A stretch of 64,000 bases of DNA, from assembly GCF_026262505.1 (NCBI RefSeq), contig NC_067208.1, forward strand, positions 13,153,962 to 13,217,961, read 5' to 3'. Positions 49,113 through 60,386 of this stretch are shown here, one piece after another. Source of the stretch: Trichomonas vaginalis G3 (lineage: Eukaryota; Parabasalia; Trichomonadida; Trichomonadidae). A program made the translations under genes and the position numbers. Below the pieces are notes generated by a model. That model did no database searches, was not told the origin of the DNA, and saw only the letters and a list, made by a program, of their open reading frames with translations. How positions within the stretch are numbered: position 1 is the first letter of the stretch; each line of letters opens with the position of its first letter.

Positions 49113-49961
49113 TCATTCTTCCTCTTTGAAGTTATCGAAATATTCTGTTATTTTTCTTCAGTAATGGTAAGTCTTCTTTGAAGGTAAGTATTGTGCAACC
49201 TTTGATGTCATATGTGTTTGAGGAAGAGTATTTTTGACAATTTCTTTTATTTGCTCATTCGGTGTCATTGAAATCGGTAAGTTTTCACGATAGAACCAGT
49301 TTCTGTCAGATTTATATATTTTAGCAAGGTCGTAAAAGCTTTTGTTGTTTCTTCTGACTAAATGCAACATAACCATATCTTTTCTTCATTCTCCAACTCT
49401 TCAGTATAAATCATATACTTATAGTTCTTTTCCTTTCCTTTTGGTACTGAACGCGGTATTCTTTTCTGTATGCTTTTGTCTTTGGATTCAATGACTTCAT
49501 CTTTTGCTTGAAGTTTCTTTTCCATCTCTCCACGTTCTTGTCTGTGAAGTTCGTCAAGAAGTTTGTAAATATTCCAAGCATAACGTGGTGAAGCCCACAT
49601 TGCAACTGCATTTACTAAAAGTCTATGAACATAATATCCTCTCAAACCGTTTGGCAATTTTTCACGGTTTTCATAGAGTTTTGGCGACTGGGTTTTTTAC
49701 CTACTCGCTTCTTCACTGTTTTCAGAAAAAGTACGTCTCGCTGTGCTTCACTTAATAGTTCTATGGTGCTTTGGTTCCTAAACCAGTCTTTAGGAAGCTT
49801 AGTATCTGGAGCAAAACAAGCCGTCAAATACTTTGCATTTGGTACATGTCGTCTTTGACAGAACGAATGAGTCTCAATTGTTTGTATATACTGTATGTAT
49901 TCGTATTCTTCTTTATGACTTCATGAACGATAGCAGTTGTTGTGTTCTCTAATGTTGACAT
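49113..49961 (-). pseudogene. MAV2 KilA-N family protein
   Basis: Broken counterpart of MAV1 10562-11386 with the KilA-N segment GYYVHRLLVNAVAMWASPRYAWNI and the same C-terminal domain. Near 49660-49730 it contains a dispersed sequence different from that at the MAV1 position; its reverse complement lies in E2 at 24455-24525. Leader GTATGTAAAGACAGATATG matches the other KilA-N genes. Confidence 0.72.
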
Positions 49962-50060
49962 ATCTGTCTTTACATACAGGATAAAAAAATAAATAAAATA
50001 AAAACTAACTTTATTTTTTTTGAGATAAACACTATTTCTTCACAACATTAATTTTCCTGT

Positions 50061-50438
50061 ATGAAATGACTTTAAAAAGATTATTGACTGACTTCGAATA
50101 CTATCTCATTGACGCACTGACAGACCCTCAAAACTGTGTTGAAGTTCTTTAAGCTTTAAGATTGAAGGTACGACGCATTTGTCTTCACTTACGTATTGAA
50201 AGAATATGACCGTTATCATAACGAAGTGAATCAAACACTAATAAAATTTGTAGATAAAAAATTGGTTAACAATGAATATTTTAAACGTGAAGACCCAAAC
50301 ACTGCTGGAGATGATGAAGAATACAGACAAGTTATTGAAAAAAATAACGCAAGATTAGATGCAATAGAAAAGAAGTTTAATGAATGTCTTACAAACACGT
50401 ATGAATATCTTATGCAGTGGGAAGCCAGATGGAAATAA
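50061..50438 (+). pseudogene. MAV2 accessory protein related to E2 25488
   Basis: Begins MTLKRLLTDFEYYLIDALTD. The EYDRYHNEVNQTLIKFVDKKLV region matches the E2 gene at 25488-25940; the C-terminus is helical and charged. Not in MAV1. The coding region is not continuous. Surrounded by type B arrays (49025, 50792, 51022), so it is the best positional candidate for their binder. Confidence 0.5.
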
Positions 50439-50478
50439 ATTTACGTCAAATATGCAATTTATAAATCTTATGTCGACA

Positions 50479-50551
50479 GGCTACGTAGCACAGTGGTCTA
50501 AGGTGGTGTTATGGAGGGGTCAGGTCTGTGGTTCGAACCGCGACAGCGCCG
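50479..50551 (+). ncRNA. tRNA-like Pol III module (tRNA relic or SINE head)
   Basis: 73 bp opening GGCTACG, with a perfect A box TAGCACAGTGG (50486-50496) and B box GGTTCGAACC (50530-50539) at tRNA spacing, and T-runs just downstream. D-arm and T-arm can partly fold, but the acceptor and anticodon stems do not pair well, so it is not called a working tRNA. It may be a tRNA relic or the head of a SINE-like sequence captured by MAV2. Confidence 0.4.
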
Positions 50552-50616
50552 TATTTTCTTATTTTCTTTATTTGTCTTGTTTGTCGTGAATAAAAAGTGT
50601 CATAAAAGTGCTCTAT

Positions 50617-50679
50617 CTTCCACGGGAATAAATAAAAAATTTACTTTATTTCTTCTTTATTTCTTTGTTCCCGTGGAAG
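50617..50679. repeat. Hairpin CTTCCACGGGAA / TTCCCGTGGAAG
   Basis: Perfect 12 bp inverted repeat around a ~39 bp AT-rich loop, 66 bp after the tRNA-like module. CTCGTGGAAG recurs near 50761. Confidence 0.75.
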
Positions 50680-50791
50680 AAGGGTTTTTGCCGTTTTTTC
50701 TCAGCCGAAATCAACGATTTTTTCATTTTTGGAATCCTTAGCAAATGAGGAATCTTTTCTCTCGTGGAAGCTTTGACCAAAAATATAATTT

Positions 50792-50838
50792 AGGTGAAGA
50801 GGTGAGATTTCACCTCTTTTTTCACCTAATTTTTCACC
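50792..50838. promoter_or_regulatory. Type B operator array, MAV2 accessory block
   Basis: AGGTGAAGAGGTGAGATTTCACC and two inverted half-sites CACCT/CACCC at 12 bp spacing; preceded by ACCAAAAATATAATTT, as is the array at 51022. Confidence 0.75.
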
Positions 50839-50840
50839 CT

Positions 50841-50997
50841 CATGACTTTGTCATAACTTCTTCGTAAATGCTTTGTCATAACTTCTTCGTAAATGCTTTG
50901 TCATAACTTCTTCGTAAATGCTTTGTCATAACTTCTTCGTAAATGCCTTGTCAAGATTTCATCGTAAATGCTTTGTCATGACTTCTTCGTAAATGAG
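50841..50997. repeat. 25 bp tandem repeat (CATAACTTCTTCGTAAATGCTTTGT)
   Basis: About six copies between two type B arrays, the last ones slightly diverged. No coding sense. Confidence 0.8.
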
Positions 50998-51021
50998 TGT
51001 AAATGACCAAAAATATAATTT

Positions 51022-51069
51022 AGGTGAAAAAACAGGTGAGAAAACAGGTGAAATCTCACCTCTTCACCT
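51022..51069. promoter_or_regulatory. Type B operator array before the integrase end
   Basis: Three AGGTGA half-sites in 12 bp phase, then the dyad GGTGAAATCTCACC and one inverted half-site. Confidence 0.75.
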
Positions 51070-51108
51070 ATAATATATTTTTGTCTGATTTACATCCAAC
51101 GAAAAAGT

Positions 51109-52192
51109 TTAGAAGAATTTTCTTATTCTTTCTGGCATGTTTTTATCTTTCCAGTACCCGCTCTAATGGTCCCAGATGAGTTGGTTTAGATTCTCTCAAG
51201 TTCTTAGATGGTATAACATCTTCAACGCCTCCTTCATATCTTACTTTATAAGTGTCATCGTTTATGTTGTAGTCAAGTATTTCAATAACCACTCCTCGCT
51301 TTGCTTCGTCAATGGTTTCAGCAAGTTTGCCATTACTACTTTCGACTAATTTATGACGAGGGTAAAATGCTATGGAGTCGTCAGCAGCTTTTATAAGATA
51401 TCCATTACCTTGCGTAGAGTCTACGATATAATAATTTCGACTTAACCTTAAACGTTTCTTTGTCAACGGTTTGTCGTCAAGAACTACACGAACTTTTGTT
51501 CCAGGAATGAGAGTAAATTGTGTTGAATTTCTGATATTTTGTGTTTGACTTCGTTTCTTTTGTATATACTTTTCTTCTTGTTGTTGTGTCATTGAATTTG
51601 GTGTATGTCCTGTTGTAGAATGTGTTGAGGAATTGTAAACTTCGATGAAATGTTTCATTGTTTCTTCGGTAAAGTCTCGCTCTTGATTTAAATCTCTGAG
51701 AGTCCTTATGAAGCGGTTAATGATACCGAGTATGTTATGGTTATGGTCTTCAGTAGTGTAGTGAGTTATGTTATGCTTAATGAGAAATTCTGTGATTTCG
51801 TTGCTGAGGTATGCACCGTCTTGGTCTGATGTTAAAATACTTGGGCTATGTTCTGCTACAAACTTTTGTAAAACTCTTAACACTTCATGAGTTCCTTTAT
51901 TTCTCATTATATACGCAAAAGCTTTGCGAGTGTTAACATTAATGAAGATGAGGAATGGTTTATGTCCTCCTTTTCTGCTTTGAATGAGAGTGTCAAATTG
52001 GTATGCGTCAGGAGTGTTGGAGTAAATTGGTAAAAAGTAGTCGTAAGGATTTATTTTTGTTTGATGTACAACATTTTTGTCAAAGAACCTTTTCACTTCA
52101 GCTCTGTTAGTAAATCCCGAACTCTTTGCAGCTTCATTGAATTTCTTAAAAGACCTCCATGGATGTTGTTCGAATACTTCTTTCAAGCTCAT
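51109..52192 (-). pseudogene. int: MAV2 integrase, copy 1
   Basis: Near-identical to MAV1 14625-15710 along most of its length, including the catalytic-core region and the chromodomain-like tail. Lightly broken. Lies directly downstream of a fibre end, as in MAV1. Confidence 0.85.
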
Positions 52193-53962
52193 TTATGTAA
52201 AGTTAAAGATTTTAACAACTCGTATCCAAGCGTGCATTGTTATATAAGGAGGCATATAATCTTTTCCATTACCTGCTGGGTCTGTAATACCAGCTACAAC
52301 ATGTGTATGATTTCCTGCAGTTCCACAGAAAATACCTGTGCTAACATCTTTGGGGTCATCTGAGATATCATATCTATTCATTCCCTGTCTATTCGAACCC
52401 GCTGCAAGATTTATATAACCTCTTTTTGTTATTGAATGTGAATGGTTTCCTTCCACAGATGTTCTTCCACTGAACCTATGCATATGTGAAGGAAGGTTTT
52501 CAATACCTATTTTCTTTGAACCTCCCATCTTCATTGACTGCGTATTAGTGTAGAATGGAAAACTGTCAACTATTTCATACCATCTACCACCAAATAAAGT
52601 GTTTGGATTTATTGGATTCATAGACGTATAAACAGCTCCTATAGGATATATTAAATCATATATGCTCATAACTCTATAAACATATTCTAAAGAACTTATG
52701 TCATTAAATACCATTTGGAATGTATCTCCCGGATGAAATGTTGCATTTGTTCCACTTTTATAATGTAATGTTAGTTCAATAGAATTATCCAAGAAAAATT
52801 CAAAAGTATCTGGTTGAAGACCTCTAACAAATTCAAATGGAGTTGCTGGTTCACCATTTATAATTTCTGTTGTAAATGTCATTGTATCTGGTTTCGAAAA
52901 TTTCTTTGTTAGTTCTGCATCCACATAAGTTTTATCTGCTTTCTTATCTAACATTGTTGGTAGTTCATATGCTTCAAAGTTTCTGGCATGACTTTCAATG
53001 TTCCTGCAACTCTTATCTAAACTGTTAAGAGTATCTTTTACGCTTGTACTTGGATTTTCTAATGGTGCACTTGAACCAAGGTCAAAGTTCAATATTATGT
53101 CGTCTGCTCTAACAGTAGTGAAGGATTTATGTGTATGGTTCTTGTCAGCTTTACTGTCTAATGTAGCTTGAAGTTCATTTATATCGGAGATATTGTGTTT
53201 ATGAGATTTCAAAACTTTGTTCGTTGCGTCAAGTTCTGTTTTGTCAGCTTTACTTTTAATAGCATCTTCAAAAGTTATTTTTGACTTAACTCTCAAAGTA
53301 AATCTTGGTTCAACTAATACACCGTTAACAAAGAAGTATGAAGCATAAATTTCAGCGTTATAACCAAATGATTGTGGTGCTATAACCTGTGTCATACTGT
53401 ACAGTACAGTGTATGTCATAACCTTTAGCACGAATGAATTTATATCTTCTTTCATTAACATTTTTCGTATTCACTTTTTTCACCCTGTGTTAAATATCCA
53501 TGATAGTCCGTTATAATCTGTTCATCAGAACTTATATAATGAACATGGTTTTTGTCTGCTTTATTGTCTAAAGAAGTTTGAAGTTCATTTATATCGGAGA
53601 TATTGTGTTTATGAGATTTTCAAAACTTTGTTCGTTGCGTCAAGTTCATTTTTGTCCGCTTTACTATTTAATGTAGCTTGAAGTTCATTTATATCGGAGA
53701 TATTGTGTTTATGTTCTTTATCTGCTTTTTCGGCTAATTTCTCTTCTATCTCATTTATTTCAAGTTCATGCCTACCACCACCTCCCGAAGAAGTATTTTT
53801 CTTCAGCTCTTGAAGAACGTCACTTCGCCATCTTTGGTGTCAATAATGAGACTTTGAGTTAAAACCTTTCCTGTCTTAATGGATGTTTGTAAAACTTCTT
53901 CTTCACCATGTTCGGGGTCATGGTCGTCATCATATCTTGTGAAATCAGAGATGTTGTCATAC
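52193..53962 (-). pseudogene. MAV2 extra fibre segment with alternative tip
   Basis: Second, partial fibre gene. It has KADKNHTH repeats and a tail-collar tip (IYPIGAVYTSMNPINPNTLFG, a HMHRFSGRTSVEGNHSHS patch, MPPYITMHAWIR) that differs from the MAV1 tip, and contains an additional strand-rich domain (VDAELTKKFSKPDTMTFTTE onward). Part of a ~3 kb integrase/fibre duplication. Broken. Confidence 0.72.
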
Positions 53963-53963
53963 A

Positions 53964-55199
53964 TTAAGCATATTGTCTCAAAAGTTCTGCTATTTGAAAC
54001 TGGAACGAAAGATATACAGAACTTTCATCATCTCCTAAAGTCAAGTCTGCTTTCTTAAGTATTTCTTGAATGTATGCAATGAGAACAGAGTACCTTGGAA
54101 AATATTCGAACAATATTTCATTAGCTGTTGGTTTTGGTGGTTCTTCTGGAGTTTCTGTTGTTTCAGTTCCTTCTGTAGGTTCTGTTGGAGTTTCTGCATC
54201 TCTTGACTTCAATGCTCTTGCTCTCAAAGACCTAAATGTTAGAGCACCGGGTTTTACAAAGGACTTTATAAATGCTTTAATAGTTCCTGGTAAGTTATTG
54301 TTAGCATTAAGTAAGTTCCTTATGCTTGCAAGTTTGCCATTACTACTTTCGACTAATTTATGTCGAGGGTAAAATGCTATGGAGTCGTCAGCAGCTTTTA
54401 TAAGATATCCATTACCTTGCGTAGAGTCTACGATATAATAATTTCGACTTAACCTTAAACGTTTCTTTGTCAATGGTTTGTCGTCAAGAACTACACGAAC
54501 TTTTGTACCAGGAATGAGAGTAAATTGTGTTGAATTTCTGATATTTTGTGTTTGGCTTCGTTTCTTTTGTATATACTTTTCTTCTTGTTGTTGTGTCATT
54601 GAATTTGGTGTATGTCCTGTTGTAGAATGTGTTGAGGAATTATATACTTCGAGAAAATGTTTCATTGTTTCTTCGGTAAAGTCTCGCTCTTGATTTAAAT
54701 CTCTGAGAGTCCTTATGAAGCGGTTAATGATACCGAGTATGTTATGGTTATGGTCTTCAGTAGTGTAGTGAGTTATGTTATGCTTAATGAGAAATTCTGT
54801 GATTTCGTTGCTGAGGTATGCACCGTCTTGGTCTGATGTTAAAATACTTGGGCTATGTTCTGCTACAAACTTTTGTAAAACTCTTAACACTTCATGAGTT
54901 CCTTTATTTCTCATTATATACGCATATGCTTTACGAGTGTTAACATTTATGAAGATGAGGAATGGTTTATGTCCTCCTTTTCTGCTTTGAATGAGAGTGT
55001 CAAATTGGTATGCGTCAGGAGTGTTGGAGTAAATTGGTAAAAAGTAGTCGTAAGGATTTATTTTTGTTTGATGTACAACATTTTTGTCAAAGAACCTTTT
55101 CACTTCAGCTCTGTTAGTAAATCCCGAACTCTTTGCAGCTTCATTGAACTTCTTAAATGACCTCCATGGATGTTGTTCGAATACTTCTTTCAAGCTCAT
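53964..55199 (-). CDS. int: MAV2 integrase copy 2 joined to fibre-type sequence (411 aa)
   Basis: Residues 1-~290 are the same integrase as copy 1 (N-terminal domain, core, SH3-like part). Instead of the chromodomain-like tail, the last ~120 residues (GTIKAFIKSFVKPGALTFRS, a Thr/Glu/Pro linker, then helices ending IAELLRQYA) resemble the mid-part of the fibre protein by layout (compare GNFVDGFKRLVSNVLTNTKK, a charged linker and a helical IIAELMKRI end). The open frame therefore records a recombination between integrase and a second fibre gene. Whether the fused product means anything is unknown. Confidence 0.72.
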   Translation of the reverse strand: MSLKEVFEQHPWRSFKKFNEAAKSSGFTNRAEVKRFFDKNVVHQTKINPYDYFLPIYSNTPDAYQFDTLIQSRKGGHKPFLIFINVNTRKAYAYIMRNKGTHEVLRVLQKFVAEHSPSILTSDQDGAYLSNEITEFLIKHNITHYTTEDHNHNILGIINRFIRTLRDLNQERDFTEETMKHFLEVYNSSTHSTTGHTPNSMTQQQEEKYIQKKRSQTQNIRNSTQFTLIPGTKVRVVLDDKPLTKKRLRLSRNYYIVDSTQGNGYLIKAADDSIAFYPRHKLVESSNGKLASIRNLLNANNNLPGTIKAFIKSFVKPGALTFRSLRARALKSRDAETPTEPTEGTETTETPEEPPKPTANEILFEYFPRYSVLIAYIQEILKKADLTLGDDESSVYLSFQFQIAELLRQYA

Positions 55200-55218
55200 T
55201 TATGTAAAGTTAAAGATT

Positions 55219-58200
55219 TTAACCAACTCGTATCCAAGCGTGCATTGTTATATAAGGAGGCATATAATCTTTTCCATTACCTGCTGGGTCTGTAATACCA
55301 GCTACAACATGTGTATGATTTCCTGCAGTTCCACAGAAAATACCTGTGCTAACATCTTTGGGGTCAGTTGTGATATCATATCTATGCATTCCCTGTCTAT
55401 CCGAACCCGCTGCAAGATTTGTATAACCTCTTTTTGTTATTGAATGTGAATGGTTTCCTTCCACAGATGTTCTTCCACTGAACCTATGCATATGTGAAGG
55501 AAGGTTTTCAATACCTATTTTCTTTGAACCTCCCATCTTCATTGACTGCGTATTAGTGTAGAATGGAAAACTGTCAACTATTTCATACCATCTACCACCA
55601 AATAAAGTGTTTGGATTTATTGGATTCATAGACGTATAAACAGCTCCTATAGGATATATTAAATCATATATGCTCATAACTCTATAAACATATTCTAAAG
55701 AACTTATGTCATTAAATACCATTTGGAATGTATCTCCCGGATGAAATGTTGCATTTGTTCCACTTTTATAATGTAATGTTAGTTCAATAGAATTATCCAA
55801 GAAAAATTCAAAAGTATCTGGTTGAAGACCTCTAACAAATTCAAATGGAGTTGCTGGTTCACCATTTATAATTTCTGTTGTAAATGTCATTGTATCTGGT
55901 TTCGAAAATTTCTTTGTTAGTTCTGCATCCACATAAGTTTTATCTGCTTTCTTGTCTAACATTGCTGGTAGTTCATATGCTTCAAAGTTTCTGGCATGAT
56001 CTTCGGTATTCCTGCAACTCTTATCTAAATTGTTAAGAGTATCTTTTACGCTTGTACTCGGATTCTCTAAAGGTGCACTTGAACCAAGGTCAAAGTTCAA
56101 TATTATGTCGTCTGCTCTAACAGTAGTGAAGGATTTATGTGTATGGTTCTTGTCTGCTTTCTGTCATATAAATCTTGAGCAGTGAATTTAATATTATGTT
56201 CATCCTTCATGACATAAACATCTTTACATCTAATGTTTCTCATCGTCGTTATGGTCGTCATCCGATGTTAAACCTTGTGGAAAGTTAGGAGGTTTACAAT
56301 ATAATGCATCCCCACCAGTTTCTTCAACCGTTCCTTCAATACTTTCTATAGCAACAGTTGTGAAGGATTTATGTGTATGGTTCTTGTCTGCTTTCTTATC
56401 TAACATTGCTGGTAGTTCATGTGCTTCAAAGTTTCTGGCATGACTTTCAATGTTCCTGCAACTGTTATCTAAACTGTTAAGAGTATCTTTTACGCTTGTA
56501 CTTGGATTTTCTAATGGTGCACTTGAACCAAGGTCAAAGTTCAATATTATGTCGTCTGCTCTAACAGTAGTGAAGGATTTATGTGTATGGTTCTTGTCAG
56601 CTTTACTGTCTAAAGAAGTTTGAAGTTCATTTATATCGGAGATGTTGTGTTTATGAGATTTCAAAACTTTGTTCGTTGCGTCAAGTTCAACTTTGTCAGC
56701 TTTACTTTTAATATCATCTTCAAACGTTATTTTTGCCTTAACTCTTAACATAAATCTTGGTTCAACTAATACACCATTAACAGAGAAAGTAGAGGCATAA
56801 ATTTCATCGTTATAACTAAATGCTTCTGGTGCTTTACCTGTGTCATACTGTACAGTACAGCTTATGTCATAACCTTTAGCACGAATGTATTTATATCTTC
56901 TTTCATTAACATTTTTTGTCTTCGCTTCATCACTTCGTGTTAAATATCCATGGTAGTCCGTTATAATCTGTTCGTCTGAAGTTATATAATGAACGTGGTT
57001 TTTATCTGCTTTTTCGGCTAATTTCTCATTAACATCATTCACTTCTAATTCAACTCTTCCGCCAGAACTCTTATTATCATTAATCTTTTTCATTAATTCG
57101 GTAATTACGTCATAAAGACTATATTCTGTTTTCGGTTTTGTAAATAATGAGTCAAAATTTCTTTTCATCATTACATCGCTGACATTAATGATATCACCAA
57201 TTCCTTTTTCATTTATTCTCTTCATTAATTCTGCAATAATGACGAATATATAATCTGTTAATTTATTCTCTTCATCGAGGGTTATAGAATGTTTTGAAAT
57301 TGAATCATTAACTCCTCTAAATAAATCAATAACTTCAGGATACACGTTTTTAATGTCTTGAATAACCCGACCAGTATCCTCGCCACTATGTGGCTCTGAG
57401 CCCGTTGGGCTCTGTTGTTCATGTTCTTCGTTCCCGTCGTTACGTGGTTTTATATCTCTAACCATCATCAACGCAGCCATAACCGGAGGGTTTGTTGCTA
57501 CCTGTTCGAAAATCCGTCCGTTATGTATGGTATATCTAAATAATTTCTTTGTGTTTGTTAAAACATTTGAAACAAGTCTTTTAAAAACCATCTACAAAAT
57601 TTCCTGTTTCACCTAATGTTCTTGCAGCATTTACAAGCTCACCCATTCCCGCTTTTGACCCCAAAAACGTCCATATTGCATTTATTTCACTCTGTATAGT
57701 TGTCCATTCAGCGAAACTAACACCCGCATTCGCTAAGCTGAAATGAAATTCAGTGGATCGAACTTAATTCCACCTTCTTTTTCAATTTCAACGAACTCAC
57801 TAACATGAGATTTTAAATATTCTTTCGTTAAAATTGTTTTCCCCGATGTTATGTCATTAACGAAACTATCACCGTCAAAAGTTAACGAATTCAATTTCGT
57901 CGTTGATGCTTTTATTTCATACACCGCTTTATCGATAGTTTTTGGCTCACCTTCTTTAGAAGCATATGAAACATTAATGAATGAATTATATGTATTCGTG
58001 AATGAATTAAAATCAATGATTTTCATTAATGACGCCTTTAATGATTCATTAACTGTTGAATCCCTTAAAACAATTAATGAACTGTCATGGGCTTCGCCCT
58101 GGTCGCTTCGGTCTGAAAGACCTTCAGGACTCAAAGAGTCCGTTTGCGACTTTATGAAAGGTACACTGCAAACCGTCGAGTTTGGATCAAATGCTGTAGT

Positions 58201-58728
58201 TGGTGCAGGAATATTAATGATATAAGTCATTAAATCATTAAGTGACGTAAATAATGTTGTCGTTTTTGATTTAATTTCTTTAGCATCTGTTATATATGGT
58301 AATTTTATTTCTGTAGTTTCTGAATTAAAGATATTCGCTAAAATGTTTTGTAAACTGTTTTGAACAGCTGTGTAAACCGTTGAATTCGGAACTCTTACGA
58401 TTTCACCATCCTTAATAAAAGGCATTGTACATGACGTAGTGCTTGGGTCAAATCTTTCGGGATTATAATTCAACATATATTCTAACGCTTCATATACAGA
58501 CCTATAAACAGTTGTGTCGTTCTTCATGACAACTTCACCATTTACAATGAATGGCATAGTGCATGGAGTTAAAATAGGGTCAAACTTTTCATAGTCCTTC
58601 CATGTTATGTATTTCTCGGTATTTCCATCAGAAATAACAATATATTTGTCAGTAAGTGTGAGAGAGTATTGACCAAAATATAAACGTTTAGCTCTGTCAG
58701 CTTCATACGCATATGCAGCAATACTCAT
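55219..58728 (-). pseudogene. MAV2 tail fibre, main copy
   Basis: Counterpart of the MAV1 fibre (15751-18945). The N-terminal half and KADKNHTH repeats are nearly identical to MAV1, but the tip is of the alternative type seen at 52193. A 63 bp GC-rich palindromic element (58087-58149) is inserted in frame within the N-terminal part. Broken. Confidence 0.8.
58087..58149. repeat. 63 bp GC-rich cloverleaf-like insertion in the fibre gene
   Basis: Absent from MAV1 at the same place (18366/18367), so the empty site is known. Contains GGGCTTCGCCC, GGTCTGAAAGACC and GGACTCAAAGAGTCC hairpins, the last two enclosed by GTCGC/GCGAC arms. It adds exactly 21 codons without a stop on the coding strand. 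Confidence 0.85.
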
Positions 58729-58745
58729 ATTTTAATGAGAATAAA

Positions 58746-59523
58746 ATGTTGTTCTATTTGCAAAGTACAGACCCAAACGAATACGGGACAGTAAAGCTAC
58801 AAACAAACTTAGGTCTTCAGAATGAAGCGCTTGCTTTCAGAGTTGTTGACTTCAATACTATCGCTTCATTCGTTATAACAGATGAAACAGATTTCATGGA
58901 GCTTGAAATAGATGGAAAGAAGCACGAAATAAGATTTCACAATAATGTAGAATATAAGATGGAAACATTAGCTGGAGTGTTAAATGCGCTCATAAATACT
59001 ACAATAAACAAGGAGAACGAAGAAAACTTAATGAATGTTAAACTTATTGCAGGAGTTTTGAAGTTCAGTTATGCGAAGGAGTTTAAGATAACACGAATGA
59101 GTCATAGAGTTCAATTGCTTCTGGGAGCATACCATATGACATGTCCTTTGAAAAGTGTTGACAAAACGATTGAGATGAAATCTGTTCCATACGTATGTTA
59201 TGGTAATTGTTTATACGTTGAGTCAAAAATAGCTAATGTCACAGGTATTTCAGGAGTTAATAGTAAAGGTTCAGTAGAATATAAATCCTTCTGTTATGCA
59301 GTCAATTCAATGTTCATTCCAAACGTTCCTGTCATAGTAACTCATTTAGGTAAATGGGTTCGCATTAGTCCTCATAATTTGAAAGACATGCAATTCAGAC
59401 TTGTTGACTTTTCAAGGAGAGCCTGTAGAACTGAAAGGCACCAGTGCGAATGACTGTTGAAGTTGACTTTTTAGAAAATATTAAATGCAACAGCTTACAA
59501 AGAACTCAGAGCTAAAAATATAA
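58746..59523 (+). pseudogene. MAV2 penton-like minor capsid protein
   Basis: Copy of 18963-19739, open for most of its length and almost identical; slightly broken. Divergent from the fibre gene, as in MAV1. Confidence 0.68.
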
Positions 59524-59755
59524 AGTATGAATGTTATGTATTAGGTCATGAACTTTGGTTATTGCTGTTTGATGAAACAAATGAGTTAGTTATGTCAGTC
59601 AAGAGAACAGAAAAAGGCGTCAAGGCGCCGAGCGCAAAGCGCTATATTGTTAGTGAAAACTGCACCAAGTCAATAAGATTAGGTTTGCATTATGAAGATG
59701 AGTTCGATACTGTTGAAGAAGTTTTGGATAGATTATTACAAATTGCTTTTAATTT
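59485..59755 (+). pseudogene. MAV2 copy of the 89 aa small protein
   Basis: Counterpart of 19700-19969 with the in-frame GC palindrome (59615-59643). Broken. Confidence 0.6.
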
Positions 59756-60361
59756 ACTAAAACATATTTCAAACAAAGCTTTATATTCTGTGAAAGTTTT
59801 GTATACTCGTTCGAATATTTATACTTAAACTCAACTCCTGTAGTTCCTGGTATTTCAATGATGCGGATGTTACCTATTTTCATGAATGGTGGCGTTTGAC
59901 CACAGCATTCGATTTCAGGGTCGAGATAGTCAATGACACATTGTTTCCCTGTTATTCGTGATATAACATTTTCAAGGTCCTCCTTTGTTAGAATTATTTG
60001 GTTCTTGCTTATAAGATTTGTCAAAAGCTTCTTATCGTCTTTGAGTAAAATTGTTTGGTATAACTGAAGAAGGTAATGGTCTACGTTATCTGAAGGATTT
60101 GTTTGAACATTTGTGTAAGGGTTGTCGTTGGCTTCTCTTGAAAGAACTTGGTCCAGTGGTGGATACTCTAACTTAACATCTGATGTAGCGTTAGCGTTTG
60201 AAGCTGTGTTTAAATTCACGGATTTCAGCTCTGGTTCTGGCTCTTTCAAACACTCCGAACTATAGTTCTTATGACAATATTGTTTGTCGTTCGTGAGTCA
60301 ACATTTGATGTTGGTTCAATTGGAACATTAACGGCACCAGCTAAGATGGATTGCTTCTCAT
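59749..60361 (-). pseudogene. MAV2 CCG-motif protein
   Basis: Counterpart of 19966-20580, mostly open, with DPEIECCGQTPPFMKIGNI. Broken near its start. Confidence 0.65.
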
Positions 60362-60386
60362 TTCATATAGAATAAAAACCTTTTAT

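Larger units (their letters stand above)
50439..51108. other. MAV2-specific non-coding block
   Basis: 670 bp without a gene: a tRNA-like module, a 12 bp-stem hairpin, two type B operator arrays and a 25 bp tandem repeat. Absent from MAV1. Confidence 0.7.

Noticed and set aside
50479-50551. A functional tRNA gene.
   Set aside because: A and B boxes are exact, but acceptor and anticodon stems do not pair and no anticodon loop can be placed; kept only as a tRNA-like module.
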